Assembly (NCBI RefSeq): GCF_046292825.1
Contig: NZ_JBKBQG010000015.1
Span: 23,981 to 87,980 of the forward strand
Source: Salinarimonas sp046292825
GTDB lineage: Bacteria; Pseudomonadota; Alphaproteobacteria; Rhizobiales; Beijerinckiaceae
Length of the DNA: 64,000 nucleotides
Direction of reading: 5' to 3'
Shown: positions 41,691 to 50,312 of the stretch, in pieces
Layout: every line of letters begins with the position of its first letter
Numbering within the stretch: position 1 is the stretch's first letter
The notes under the pieces: generated by a model
Told to the model about the DNA's origin: nothing
Database searches by the model: none
The model's input: only the letters and a program-made list of their open reading frames with translations
Translations under genes and position numbers: made by a program

Positions 41691-42053
41691 ATGAAGGAGC
41701 CCGGCCCCGATCATCCGATCGCCATCGAGCCCGCGGACAAGCGGGTCCGCGTCGTCCTCGGCGGCGCCATCGTCGCGGAATCGGATCGCGCCCTCGTGAT
41801 GCGCGAAGGCGTCTATCCGCCGGTCTTCTACATCCCGCGCGAGGACGTGGCGATGGACCTGCTCGACCCCTCGCCGCGCCGCTCGCACTGCCCCTACAAG
41901 GGCGAGGCGTCCTATTTCACGGTCTCCGGCCACGGGATCGAGCAGCGCGACGCCGCCTGGTCCTACGAGGAGCCCTATCCTGCCGTCGCCGCGATCGCCG
42001 GCCACGTCGCCTTCTACCGCGAGAAGGTCGACGCCATCGAGACCTTGTCTTGA
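41691..42053 (+). CDS. DUF427-domain protein
   Basis: A 120-residue protein with the DUF427 pattern: KRVRVVLGGAIVAESDRALVMREGVYPPVFYIPREDV, then SHCPYKGEASYFTV and ERIDAAWSYEEPYPAV-like WSYEEPYPAVAAIAGHVAFYREKV. The HCPYKG motif is the family hallmark. The function is unknown. Its stop overlaps the probable TTG start of the HIT gene by 3 bp. Confidence 0.92.
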   Translation: MKEPGPDHPIAIEPADKRVRVVLGGAIVAESDRALVMREGVYPPVFYIPREDVAMDLLDPSPRRSHCPYKGEASYFTVSGHGIEQRDAAWSYEEPYPAVAAIAGHVAFYREKVDAIETLS

Positions 42054-42502
42054 CGACGGGAGAGGACGGGGGGCCGGGCGGCTTCGCGCTCGATCCGCGC
42101 CTTGCCGGCGACACGCTGCCCGTGGGCGATCTGCCCCTGTGCAGCGTGCTCCTCATGAACGATTCGCGCTTTCCTTGGCTGATCCTCGTTCCGCGCCGGG
42201 AGGGCGCGCGCGAGATCGTCGACCTGTCGCTCGCCGAGGCGCACGCGCTCGCGGGCGAGATCCGCGTCGCGAGCCGGGTGCTGCAGGCGGTCGCCGCTCC
42301 CGACAAGATCAATGTCGGCGCGCTCGGCAACGTCGTCCCGCAGCTGCACGTGCACGTGATCGCGCGCTTCCTGTCCGATCCCGCCTGGCCGGGTCCCGTC
42401 TGGGGGCACGGCACGCGGGCGCCCTATCCCCCGCACGCCGCGAGCGCGCTCCTCGAGCGCCTGCGCGCCGCCTTCGCCGCCGACGAGGAGCCGCCTCCGT
42501 GA
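42050..42502 (+). CDS. HIT-family protein
   Basis: A 150-residue histidine-triad protein with the active-site motif QLHVHVIAR (HxHxH-type; a nucleotide hydrolase or transferase fold), plus MNDSRFPWLILVPRREGAREI and INVGALGNVVPQ. The start is probably TTG at 42050, which overlaps the DUF427 stop; no ATG or GTG fits the family N-terminus (FALDPRLAGDTLPVGDLPLC). It overlaps nudC by 4 bp (GTGA), giving a tight DUF427-HIT-nudC operon. Confidence 0.88.
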   Translation: MTTGEDGGPGGFALDPRLAGDTLPVGDLPLCSVLLMNDSRFPWLILVPRREGAREIVDLSLAEAHALAGEIRVASRVLQAVAAPDKINVGALGNVVPQLHVHVIARFLSDPAWPGPVWGHGTRAPYPPHAASALLERLRAAFAADEEPPP

Positions 42503-43419
42503 CGCAATCCCGCCGCGACCCGCCGCTCGGCTTCGCGTTCAACCCGATCGTGCGGCACTCGAGCGAGCGGGGCGACGACGCGCTCGCCCGCTATGCGGCG
42601 GATCCGGAGGCGGGCGCGATCCTGTTGGCCGGCGACGTGCCGATCCTGCGCCGCGAGGGCGAGGCGGCGCGCGCGCTCCACCGCAACGGCGACCTCGCCG
42701 ACGTGCGCGTGCGCGAGCGCGTGGTGCTCGGCGAACTGGACGGGCGGCCCGTGATCGCGATCGGCGCGGAGGCCGGCGAGGCGGAGGCGATCGCGGCGAT
42801 GCCCGGGCGCTTCGCGAACGACCTGCGCGCGACGGCGGTGCAGGGGCTCGTGCCGCAGGCGGAGATCGGCCTCCTCGCCCAGGCGAAATCGCTCCTGTCC
42901 TGGCATGCGCGCCACCGCTTCTGCGCGAATTGCGGCGCGCCGACCGCGCTCTCGGCGTCCGGCTATCGCCGCGATTGCGCCGCCTGCGGATCCCAGCATT
43001 TCCCGCGCACCGATCCCGTCGTCATCATGCTGATCCGCTTCGGGGACCGCATCCTGCTCGGGCGTCAGGCCCGCTTTCCGACCGGCAATTATTCGTGCCT
43101 CGCCGGCTTCGTCGAGCCCGGCGAGACGATCGAGGACGCCGTGCGGCGCGAGACCTTCGAGGAGGCGGGGGTGCGCGTGGGCGCGGTCTCCTACGCCCTC
43201 TCGCAGCCCTGGCCCTACCCGTCTTCGTTGATGATCGGCTGCATCGGGGAGGCGCTCGACGATGCGCTGACGATCGATCGCGAGGAGCTCGAAGACGCGC
43301 GCTGGTTCTCCCGCGAGGAGGTCGCCGCGATGCTGGCGGACCGGCATCCCGACGGCCTGCGCGTGCCGCCCCCCGTCGCCATCGCGCATCACCTGGTGCG
43401 CATCTATCTCGAAGAATGA
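42499..43419 (+). CDS. nudC: NADH pyrophosphatase NudC
   Basis: A 306-residue Nudix hydrolase that cleaves NAD(H) and removes NAD caps from RNA. A four-cysteine zinc site is present (FCANCGAPTALSASGYRRDCAACGSQHFPRTDP), then the Nudix box GFVEPGETIEDAVRRETFEEAGV and the NudC tag SQPWPYPSSLMIG. The start is GTG at 42499 inside the HIT stop codon. The HIT partner also acts on nucleotides, so the operon may deal with damaged or capped nucleotides. Confidence 0.95.
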   Translation: MTQSRRDPPLGFAFNPIVRHSSERGDDALARYAADPEAGAILLAGDVPILRREGEAARALHRNGDLADVRVRERVVLGELDGRPVIAIGAEAGEAEAIAAMPGRFANDLRATAVQGLVPQAEIGLLAQAKSLLSWHARHRFCANCGAPTALSASGYRRDCAACGSQHFPRTDPVVIMLIRFGDRILLGRQARFPTGNYSCLAGFVEPGETIEDAVRRETFEEAGVRVGAVSYALSQPWPYPSSLMIGCIGEALDDALTIDREELEDARWFSREEVAAMLADRHPDGLRVPPPVAIAHHLVRIYLEE

Positions 43420-43510
43420 TCATGTCTCTCGGAGTGGTGGATTACATTTCAGAATAATAGATGCGAAATTAGACTTTAGGCTAGACACGCACCGCCGGAT
43501 TGCGTATACA

Positions 43511-43531
43511 CCCTGCGATCGAAACGCAGGG
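43511..43531 (+). promoter_or_regulatory. hairpin overlapping a ribosome-binding site
   Basis: CCCTGCG (43511-43517) and CGCAGGG (43525-43531) form a 7-bp hairpin whose right arm covers the first Gs of the GGGAGG site placed 7 bases before ATG 43542. It could limit initiation at that ATG. It sits downstream of an AT-rich stretch (43440-43500) that is the likely promoter region. Confidence 0.45.
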
Positions 43532-43615
43532 AGGCAACGCCATGTCCTTGAAATCTCCACCCGCCCCGTCGACGCGACCCCGCGCAGCCCGGCAGCGGAC
43601 AGCGGTTTTCAGCCC

Positions 43616-45952
43616 GTGTCGGAAACCCGCACCGAAAGCCCCGCTCCGGCCGCGACCGCCGTGCGCCCGAACCTCTTCGCGCAGGTCCCCGGCACGCCGG
43701 CCGCGCCCACCGCGCAGGCGAACCAGGGGAGCGCCGTCGAGGTCGCATCCGCACGCGAGCGGACCACCGTTCCGCCCCCGCCGACCCGGCTCACGCCGCA
43801 AAACGTCCACGAGACCCACAACGTCGTGCGTCTCACGCCCATCGAGGACACCGCCTTCGCCATCGGCTCGCCGATACCCGGCGGCGAATGGTTGACCCGG
43901 CTGCCCGGCATCGGCGGCGCGCCCGCGGCCTACGTGCTCGGCAACCGCCAGAACTACCAGAACCCCACCGTCTTCCTCGGCGTGCCGCTCGATCCCGCCG
44001 GGGTCTCCGCCGGCACCGTCCTGCCGATCGTCGGCGCGGCGGTGGGGGACGGTCCCCTGAGCGACGCCATCGCCGGTACGCTCCTGAGGCAACTCGATCA
44101 GCTCAATCGGCACTTGAGCAGCAAGGAGACGCCGGCCAACGTCAAGATCGTCCCGCAGCTCGTGATGACCGCCCCCGTCGGCGAGATGGGGCAGGTCGCC
44201 ACCGGTCAGGGTCTCGGCAGCCTGCAGAACGGGCAGATCGGCGTCGGCGCGGCCGTGATCTTCATGAAGCCCGACGGCAAGGGCGGCATGGAGCCGTCGA
44301 AGACGGTCTTCTTCAACAACCGCATCTCCATCGCGCGCGCGCAGGACGCTCTCGAGCGCGGCGAGCCGGTCCCCGTCGATCGCACGATCAACGGCGGCTT
44401 CCTGCTCAACAACGTCCCGATCGGCGGCGGCCAGCGCGCCAATGTCGGCGCCGGCACCTCGATCGCGATCCAGAACAACGACCCGGATCGTCCGTTCGCG
44501 CTGCAATACGGCAACACCGTCCTCGAGCTGCCGAGCGGGCTGGGCGACGTCCTCAACGTGCTCTCGGGCCAGTCGCCGAGCCTCGGCGGCGCCGTCTTCG
44601 ACGGGATCGGGGAGCTCTTCGACGGCATGGGCATCGACGGCAGCTTCACCCGTCGGGCGGCGGAGATCGGCGGCAACGTCCTCTCCGTCGGCAGCAACGT
44701 CGCGGGAATGGCGAGCATGATCGCGCTCGGGTTGAAGAAGCCGCCGCTGGGCGCCTTCATGGCGGCGCGCGCGCTCATCGACGGCTATCAGGCGCTCGAC
44801 AGCCATCTGGTGGATCGGATGGTCGGGGAGCGTCTGTTCGATCCGGAGGTCGCGCTGCCGCGGACGACAGGCCTGTGGGGCAATTCGGACCAGGCGGTCG
44901 CGGAAGCCAAGACGATCGGCGACGTCGTCGATCGCGCGATCGAGTCCGGTGCGATCTCCGTCGAGGACGCCGCGACGAGCTGGCTGCGCGTCGCCAACGC
45001 GCCGCGCGCGCCGGGAGACGTCGACGCCGCGCGCCGGGCTCTCGTCGCGAACGCCGTGCTCGGTCGCCCCGAGGAGGCGCAGCGGATCGCGACCGAACTC
45101 GGCAACCCGATCTCCGATTTCGCCGGTGAGGGCATCGCGGTCGCGTTGCGCGACGTCGGCAGCGGGCGGGTGCGCGACTATCTCGCCGACGACGTGCTCG
45201 ACGCGACCGGGCCGGACGGCGCCTGGCGCAAGATCCGGCTGCGTGCAGTCGACGACGAGGAGAACGGCTTCCGCTTCGTCGCTCTGCGCAATTCCGACAA
45301 CTCGCAATTCTACGAGATGCCGGCCGACATCGCCCGCAACCGCGCCGGCGCGACCGAGTTCGTCCGCCGTTCGCTCGCGGCCGGCGCCATGAACGACAGC
45401 TTCGTCGCCGACCCGCCGCGGGACACCATCTTCGAGATGCTGCGCATGCCGCTCGAGGACAGCGAGGTGAATCGCGAACGGATGACCGCGCTCTGGAATC
45501 GCTGGCTCGACGCCAATCCGAACGCGAGCCTCGTCGTGATCAGCGACTTCCTCGTGTCGGAATACAACGAGCCGGGCGCGAGCGAGGAGGTCCGCGCCAA
45601 CGTGTCGAACCTCTATGCGCGCCCCGAACTCGCGCCGATGCGCACGCTCAACCGCACGATCTTCCGCGACGGCACCGATCGCATCGGCCTCCCGACGGGG
45701 GCGCGCGGCGAGAACGGGCTGTTCGAGGCGAACGAGGTCGCCGCCGCGATCGCGGGCCGGCGCGAGCGGCTCGGCGAGCGGGAATACAACGACCGCCTGC
45801 TGGAGGCGGCGCGCGAGCTGCATCGCACCGGCTGGCCGCTCAATTTCGGCTCGCCCGATCTCCAGCGGGCGATCGAGGTGGTCGAGCGCGAGCGCGGCCC
45901 GATCCAGCCCTCGGCCGCCTTCGAGCGCAACCGGCACCGCTACGCGTTCTGA
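43616..45952 (+). CDS. large protein of unknown function, possible N-terminal frameshift
   Basis: A 778-residue protein read from GTG 43616; no family was recognised. Residues 1-60 are Pro/Ala-rich and disordered. The body has Gly- and Asn-rich strand segments (VDRTINGGFLLNNVPIGGGQRANVGAGTSIAIQNN), one hydrophobic helix near 385-400 (NVAGMASMIALG), and a helical C-terminal third. There is no signal peptide or clear membrane anchor. The GTG lacks a ribosome site, whereas a strong GGGAGG precedes ATG 43542 in another frame. The protein-like reading continues upstream of the GTG, so a one-base shift near 43545-43550 may have split the true start from the body. Confidence 0.7.
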   Translation: MSETRTESPAPAATAVRPNLFAQVPGTPAAPTAQANQGSAVEVASARERTTVPPPPTRLTPQNVHETHNVVRLTPIEDTAFAIGSPIPGGEWLTRLPGIGGAPAAYVLGNRQNYQNPTVFLGVPLDPAGVSAGTVLPIVGAAVGDGPLSDAIAGTLLRQLDQLNRHLSSKETPANVKIVPQLVMTAPVGEMGQVATGQGLGSLQNGQIGVGAAVIFMKPDGKGGMEPSKTVFFNNRISIARAQDALERGEPVPVDRTINGGFLLNNVPIGGGQRANVGAGTSIAIQNNDPDRPFALQYGNTVLELPSGLGDVLNVLSGQSPSLGGAVFDGIGELFDGMGIDGSFTRRAAEIGGNVLSVGSNVAGMASMIALGLKKPPLGAFMAARALIDGYQALDSHLVDRMVGERLFDPEVALPRTTGLWGNSDQAVAEAKTIGDVVDRAIESGAISVEDAATSWLRVANAPRAPGDVDAARRALVANAVLGRPEEAQRIATELGNPISDFAGEGIAVALRDVGSGRVRDYLADDVLDATGPDGAWRKIRLRAVDDEENGFRFVALRNSDNSQFYEMPADIARNRAGATEFVRRSLAAGAMNDSFVADPPRDTIFEMLRMPLEDSEVNRERMTALWNRWLDANPNASLVVISDFLVSEYNEPGASEEVRANVSNLYARPELAPMRTLNRTIFRDGTDRIGLPTGARGENGLFEANEVAAAIAGRRERLGEREYNDRLLEAARELHRTGWPLNFGSPDLQRAIEVVERERGPIQPSAAFERNRHRYAF

Positions 45953-45976
45953 TCCGCGTCGCGATCCGAGCCACGC

Positions 45977-46003
45977 ACCCGGCGGAGCCTCACTCCGCCG
46001 GGT
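45977..46003. terminator. shared hairpin between convergent genes
   Basis: Perfect 11-bp arms ACCCGGCGGAG (45977-45987) and CTCCGCCGGGT (45993-46003), with a 5-base loop that contains the pheA stop codon. There is no T-run on either strand. It lies between the convergent unknown-protein gene and pheA and probably protects or ends both transcripts. Confidence 0.6.
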
Positions 46004-46847
46004 GTCTGTCGCGCAGGTTGGCGCGGAAAGGGTGCGCGCGGTAGATGCCGAGCACCTTCAATTCGCGCGAGAAGAAGGCGAGCTCCTCGAGCGCGCGCTT
46101 CAAGGGCGGCTCCTCGGGATGGCCGTCGACCTCGGCATAGAACTGCGTCGCGGTGAACTGGCCCTCGATCATGTAGCTCTCGAGCTTCGTCATGTTGATG
46201 CCGTTCGTGGCGAAGCCGCCCAACGCCTTGTAGAGGGCGGCGGGGATGTTGCGCACGCGGAAGACGAAGCTCGTGACGCAATCCTGCCCCGGCTCGGCGG
46301 GGGCGGCCTCGCGCGAGAGCACGATGAAGCGCGTCGTGTTGTGGGCCTCGTCCTCGATGTCCTCGGCGAGGATCCGCAGCCCGTAGACCTCGGCCGCGAG
46401 CCGCGAGGCGATCGCCGCCCGCGACGGATCGGCGGCCTCGGCGATCTGCCGTGCGGAGCCGGCGGTGTCCGCGCCCACGATCGCGGAAAGCCCGAGCTTG
46501 CGCAGCGTCCGCCGGCACTGGCCGAGCGCCTGGACGTGGCTCTGCACGGACTTGATCGTCGCCAGACTCGCCCCCTCGATCGCCATCAATTGGTGATGGA
46601 TCGGCAGGAAGTGCTCGCCGACGATGTGGAGCCCGGAATCGGGCAGGAGATGGTGGATGTCGGCGACGCGCCCGGCGACCGAATTCTCGATCGGGATCAT
46701 GGCGAGCTCCGCCTCGCCCTCGGCGAGCGCCGCGAAGGCGTCCTCGAAGGTCGGGCAGGGCATCGGCTCGGCGTCCGGATACACCTCGAGGCAGGCGATG
46801 TGCGAATTGGCGCCGGGCTCGCCCTGGTAGGAGATCTTGAAGGTCAT
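45990..46847 (-). CDS. pheA: prephenate dehydratase PheA
   Basis: A 285-residue enzyme of phenylalanine synthesis. The catalytic domain begins ISYQGEPGANSHIA and includes IPIENSVAGRV and the conserved Thr-Arg-Phe (NTTRFIVLSR). A C-terminal ACT domain (SFVFRVRNIPAALYKALGGFATNGINMTKLESYMIEG) gives phenylalanine feedback. There is no chorismate mutase domain. It starts inside the kdsB stop (ATGA), so it is coupled to kdsB. Confidence 0.95.
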   Translation of the reverse strand: MTFKISYQGEPGANSHIACLEVYPDAEPMPCPTFEDAFAALAEGEAELAMIPIENSVAGRVADIHHLLPDSGLHIVGEHFLPIHHQLMAIEGASLATIKSVQSHVQALGQCRRTLRKLGLSAIVGADTAGSARQIAEAADPSRAAIASRLAAEVYGLRILAEDIEDEAHNTTRFIVLSREAAPAEPGQDCVTSFVFRVRNIPAALYKALGGFATNGINMTKLESYMIEGQFTATQFYAEVDGHPEEPPLKRALEELAFFSRELKVLGIYRAHPFRANLRDRHPAE

Positions 46848-47584
46848 CGGGCGTCTCTCTCGAGGATGGCGCGGGCGCGCGCGAGGGTGTCGGGCGTGTC
46901 CACGCCGAAGGGCACGTGATCGATCACGGTAACGTCGATGCGCATGCCCGCTTCGAGCGCGCGCAATTGCTCGAGCCGCTCGCGGATCTCGAGCGGGGAG
47001 GGCGGCAGCGCGACGAACCGCGCGAGCGCCGCGCGTCGGTAGGCGTAGAGCCCGACATGGTGCCAGAGCGGCCCCTCGCCCCAGGGCGCCGTCGCGCGCG
47101 TGAAATAGAGCGCGCGCATGCGCCCCGCCGAGATCGGCGAGCCGATCGCCTTGACGACGTTCGGGTCCTCGCGCTCGCTCGCCTCGACGATCTCGCCGGC
47201 GAGCGTCGCGATGTCGACCGCGGGGTCGGCGAGGGGCAGGATGGCGGCGGCGATCGCGCGCGGGTCGATCGTCGGGAAATCGCCCTGCACGTTGACGACG
47301 ACGTCGTGGTGCCCCTGCGGATCGAGGAGATCGGCCGCCTCCGCGATGCGGTCCGAGCCCGAGGCGTGGTCGGCGCGCGTCATCACGGCGCGCCCGCCCG
47401 CCGCCTCGACCGCCGCGGCGATCTCGGGCGCGTCGGTCGCCACCGCGACCGGCCCGATGCCGGCCTCGCAGGCGCGGCGCCAGACGTGGACGATCATCGG
47501 CGCCCCGGCGATCTCGGCGAGCGGCTTGCCCGGCAGCCGCGTCGCGGCCATGCGGGCGGGGATGAGGACGAGGGGATCGGACAT
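46844..47584 (-). CDS. kdsB: 3-deoxy-manno-octulosonate cytidylyltransferase KdsB
   Basis: A 246-residue enzyme that activates Kdo as CMP-Kdo for lipopolysaccharide. Family motifs: VLIPARMAATRLPGKPLAEIAGAPMI, VNVQGDFPTIDP, and FVALPPSPLEIRERLEQLRALEAGMRI. The ATG at 47584 is preferred to a GTG directly before it. kdsB-pheA pairing is common in Hyphomicrobiales. Confidence 0.95.
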   Translation of the reverse strand: MSDPLVLIPARMAATRLPGKPLAEIAGAPMIVHVWRRACEAGIGPVAVATDAPEIAAAVEAAGGRAVMTRADHASGSDRIAEAADLLDPQGHHDVVVNVQGDFPTIDPRAIAAAILPLADPAVDIATLAGEIVEASEREDPNVVKAIGSPISAGRMRALYFTRATAPWGEGPLWHHVGLYAYRRAALARFVALPPSPLEIRERLEQLRALEAGMRIDVTVIDHVPFGVDTPDTLARARAILERDAR

Positions 47585-47808
47585 CACGCTGTCGCCGCGG
47601 GGCCCTTGGCTACGGGATCTTCGCGCGCGCGTGGAAATCCGCGCGGCGCACGCGCTTTAGCAAGATGCAGGCGCTTTGTCATCGCGCGGCGACGCGAATG
47701 CCGAGCTGCGTCGCGTCCGCGCAGGGCGAACGGTCGAGCCTGGCCGTGCGTTGGTCTCGTGGGAACCCCGATCGGTTCCATGCGAAACGCGAAAAACGGA
47801 GTGGGGCC

Positions 47809-48921
47809 GTGAGCGGACAGGGACACGCGAAGGCGCAGGCGGGGCGGATCGCGCGGCGCGAGCCGTTGCCGCAACGCGAGCCGTGCCCGGTGCCTGTCGC
47901 CGAGGCGCGGGCGCGCGAGCCCGATCGCGGACGCGACGCGAAGAGCCCCTTCCAGATCCCCTGGCGCGGCTGGGGCGACATCTTCTGGCGCGTCGTCGAG
48001 GGCTACAGCCGCGATCGGATCGGCGCGAACGCGGCGGGCGCGGCCTTCTTCCTCGTCTTCGCCATCGTGCCGACGCTCGCCGCGATGGTCTCCCTGTTCG
48101 GCCTCGTCGCCGACCCGGCGACCCTGCGCGGCCAGCTGACCGAGCTCACCGGCCTCGTGCCGCAGGCGATGCTCGAGCTGATGGAGCAGGAGCTCGAGCG
48201 CCTGATCGGCGCGCGCACGGACGGGCTGACCGTCACCTTCGCGATCACGCTCGGCTTCGCCCTGTGGATCATCAACAGCGCGGTGCTCGGCCTCTTCGAC
48301 GCGCTCAACGTCATCTTCGGCGAGCGGGAGAAGCGCTCGCTGCCGGCGCTCTACCTGCGCTCCTTCCTGTTCACGATCGCGGCGCTCGCCTTCGGCATCG
48401 TGGTGGTGAACGTCGTCATCCTCGTGCCGGTGATCCTCGCCTTCTTCCCGCTCGGCCCGCTCGCGGCGATCATCCTGCGCGCGGTGCCGGCGCTGGTTCT
48501 GTTCTTCGTCGCCAACGTCCTGATCGGCGCCCTGATGCGGTTCGGGCCGAGCCGGCGGCCGGCGCAATGGCGCTGGATCACGCCCGGGTCGCTCGCGGCC
48601 TCCACCGTCTGGCTGCTCGGCTCGGCCGCGTTCTCCTATTACGTCTCCTATCTCGCCGACTTCTCCGCCGCCTACGGCTCGCTCGCCACCATCGCGGCCG
48701 GCATGATGTGGGTGTGGATCTCGGTCGTGATCCTGCTCGTCGGGGCCGAGATCGATGCCGAGACCGAGCTGCAGACGGCGCACGACACCACGCTGCCGCC
48801 CGCAGCGCCGCTCGGCCGCCGCGGCGCCGCCGTCGCCGACGGAGTGGGCGAGGCCAAGGTCGACACGCAGGACGCCGCCGAGGGGCAGGTCGCGGTCGGG
48901 GGGAGGGGAGAGGCGCGATGA
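47809..48921 (+). CDS. YihY/virulence factor BrkB family membrane protein
   Basis: A 370-residue inner-membrane protein with six predicted helices. Family pattern: RIGANAAGAAFFLVFAIVPTLAAMVSLFGLVADPATL, then LWIINSAVLGLFDALNVIFGEREKRSLPALYLRSFLFT, and AYGSLATIAAGMMWVWISVVILLVGAEIDAETE. The biochemical role is unproven. The start is GTG at 47809 with GGAGTGGGG upstream. The C-terminal tail (about 45 residues) is acidic and disordered. Its stop overlaps the next gene by 4 bp. Confidence 0.9.
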   Translation: MSGQGHAKAQAGRIARREPLPQREPCPVPVAEARAREPDRGRDAKSPFQIPWRGWGDIFWRVVEGYSRDRIGANAAGAAFFLVFAIVPTLAAMVSLFGLVADPATLRGQLTELTGLVPQAMLELMEQELERLIGARTDGLTVTFAITLGFALWIINSAVLGLFDALNVIFGEREKRSLPALYLRSFLFTIAALAFGIVVVNVVILVPVILAFFPLGPLAAIILRAVPALVLFFVANVLIGALMRFGPSRRPAQWRWITPGSLAASTVWLLGSAAFSYYVSYLADFSAAYGSLATIAAGMMWVWISVVILLVGAEIDAETELQTAHDTTLPPAAPLGRRGAAVADGVGEAKVDTQDAAEGQVAVGGRGEAR

Positions 48922-50312
48922 GGGCGATCTCCGGCCTCGTCGGGGCGACGCTCCTCGCGCTCCTCGCGGTGCTCGCGCTGGCCGAGCTGTCGCCGCGATC
49001 GGCGATAGCGCAGACGCAAGCCCCGGCCGAGACCTACGCCATCCGCACCGCCCTCGTCGTCGATATCGAGGGCGGCATCGGGCCCGCGACGACGCGCAAG
49101 ATCGCGCTCGCGATCGAGGCGGCCGCGGCCGAGCCCGGTGGCGCGGTCATCCTGCGCATCGACACGCCGGGCGGCCTCGACAGCGCGACCCGCGACATCG
49201 TCCGCGCGATCCTCGCGAGCCCGGTGCCGGTGATCGCCTATGTCGCGCCGAGCGGGGCGCGGGCGGCTTCGGCGGGGACCTACATCCTCATGGCGAGCCA
49301 TCTCGCCGGCATGGCGCCGAGCACGGCGCTCGGCGCGGCGACGCCGGTCGCGATGGGCGGCGGCGGTCTCGGCGGGGGCGACGAGGCGATGACGCGCAAG
49401 GTCGTCAACGACGCCGTCGCCTTCATGCGCGGCCTCGCCTCGTTGCGCGCCCGCAACGTCGAGTTCGCGGAGGCCTCCGTGCGCGACGGCGCCACCCTGA
49501 CGGCGGCGGAGGCGGTGCAGGACAACGTCGCGGAGATCCTCGCGAGCGACGTCGAACGCCTCCTCGCCGGTGCCGACGGCTACGTCGTGCGGCTCGGCGA
49601 GCGCACGGTGCGGCTCGACGCGCAGGGGGCGCAGACGCGCGCCTTCGCGGCCGATTGGCTGACCGACGCGCTCGGCATGCTCGCCAATCCCAACGTCGCC
49701 TACATCCTGATGCTGATCGGCATCTACGGGATCATCCTCGAATTCGCCAATCCGGGCACGATCTTCTCGGGCGTGATCGGGGTGATCTCGCTCGTTCTCG
49801 GCCTCTACGCGTTGAACCTCCTGCCCTACGACGCGACGGGGCTCGTCCTGATCGGGCTCGGGCTCGTGCTGATGGTGGCGGAGGCGCTCACGCCCTCCTT
49901 CGGCATTCTCGGCATCGGCGGCGCCGTCGCCTTCGCCTTCGGCTCGCTGATGCTGTTCCCCGACGACGTGCCCGGCATCGAGATGAGCCCCATCGTCGCG
50001 ATCGCGGCGAGCGCGGCGACGGCGCTCATCGTCGTCGTCGTGGTCGGCGCGGCGCTTCGTGCCTTCCGCCGGCCTCCCGCGGCGGGAGACCGCGCACTCG
50101 CGCGCGAGAGCGGGCGCGTCGTCGCCTGGGCGGGCGGGACGGGCGAGGTCGAGGTCCACGGCGAGCGCTGGCACGCCCGCGCCGCGCGCCCGCTCGAGCC
50201 AGGAACCCGAGTGCGCGTCATCGCCCGCGAGGGCCTCGTCCTCGACGTCGCCCCCGACGCCGCCCCACCTGCCGCCCGCGACGACAGAGCCGCACCCGGA
50301 GACGCCCCATGA
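48918..50312 (+). CDS. NfeD-family membrane-bound serine protease (ClpP-class)
   Basis: A 464-residue protein: signal peptide (residues 1-32), a ClpP-fold protease domain with RIDTPGGLDSATRDIVRAIL and the nucleophile Ser region PSGARAASAGTYILMASH plus a Lys in MTRKVVND, then four to five membrane helices, and a C-terminal OB-fold NfeD domain (GRVVAWAGGTGEVEVHGERWHARA). Its partner, the SPFH/stomatin protein, follows with an ATGA overlap; archaeal homologues cleave stomatin C-termini. It probably acts in membrane microdomain upkeep. Confidence 0.92.
   Translation: MRAISGLVGATLLALLAVLALAELSPRSAIAQTQAPAETYAIRTALVVDIEGGIGPATTRKIALAIEAAAAEPGGAVILRIDTPGGLDSATRDIVRAILASPVPVIAYVAPSGARAASAGTYILMASHLAGMAPSTALGAATPVAMGGGGLGGGDEAMTRKVVNDAVAFMRGLASLRARNVEFAEASVRDGATLTAAEAVQDNVAEILASDVERLLAGADGYVVRLGERTVRLDAQGAQTRAFAADWLTDALGMLANPNVAYILMLIGIYGIILEFANPGTIFSGVIGVISLVLGLYALNLLPYDATGLVLIGLGLVLMVAEALTPSFGILGIGGAVAFAFGSLMLFPDDVPGIEMSPIVAIAASAATALIVVVVVGAALRAFRRPPAAGDRALARESGRVVAWAGGTGEVEVHGERWHARAARPLEPGTRVRVIAREGLVLDVAPDAAPPAARDDRAAPGDAP

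Noticed and set aside
43481..45937. 818-codon open frame on the minus strand opposite the unknown 778-residue protein
   Set aside because: It is Arg/Asp/His-rich with no globular pattern. The plus-strand frame has balanced composition, hydrophobic cores and third-position GC bias, so the plus frame is taken as real.
47762..47786. GGAAC followed by CGAA at N16 upstream of the YihY-type gene
   Set aside because: The -10 has two mismatches to CGTT, so it is not accepted as an EcfG site.
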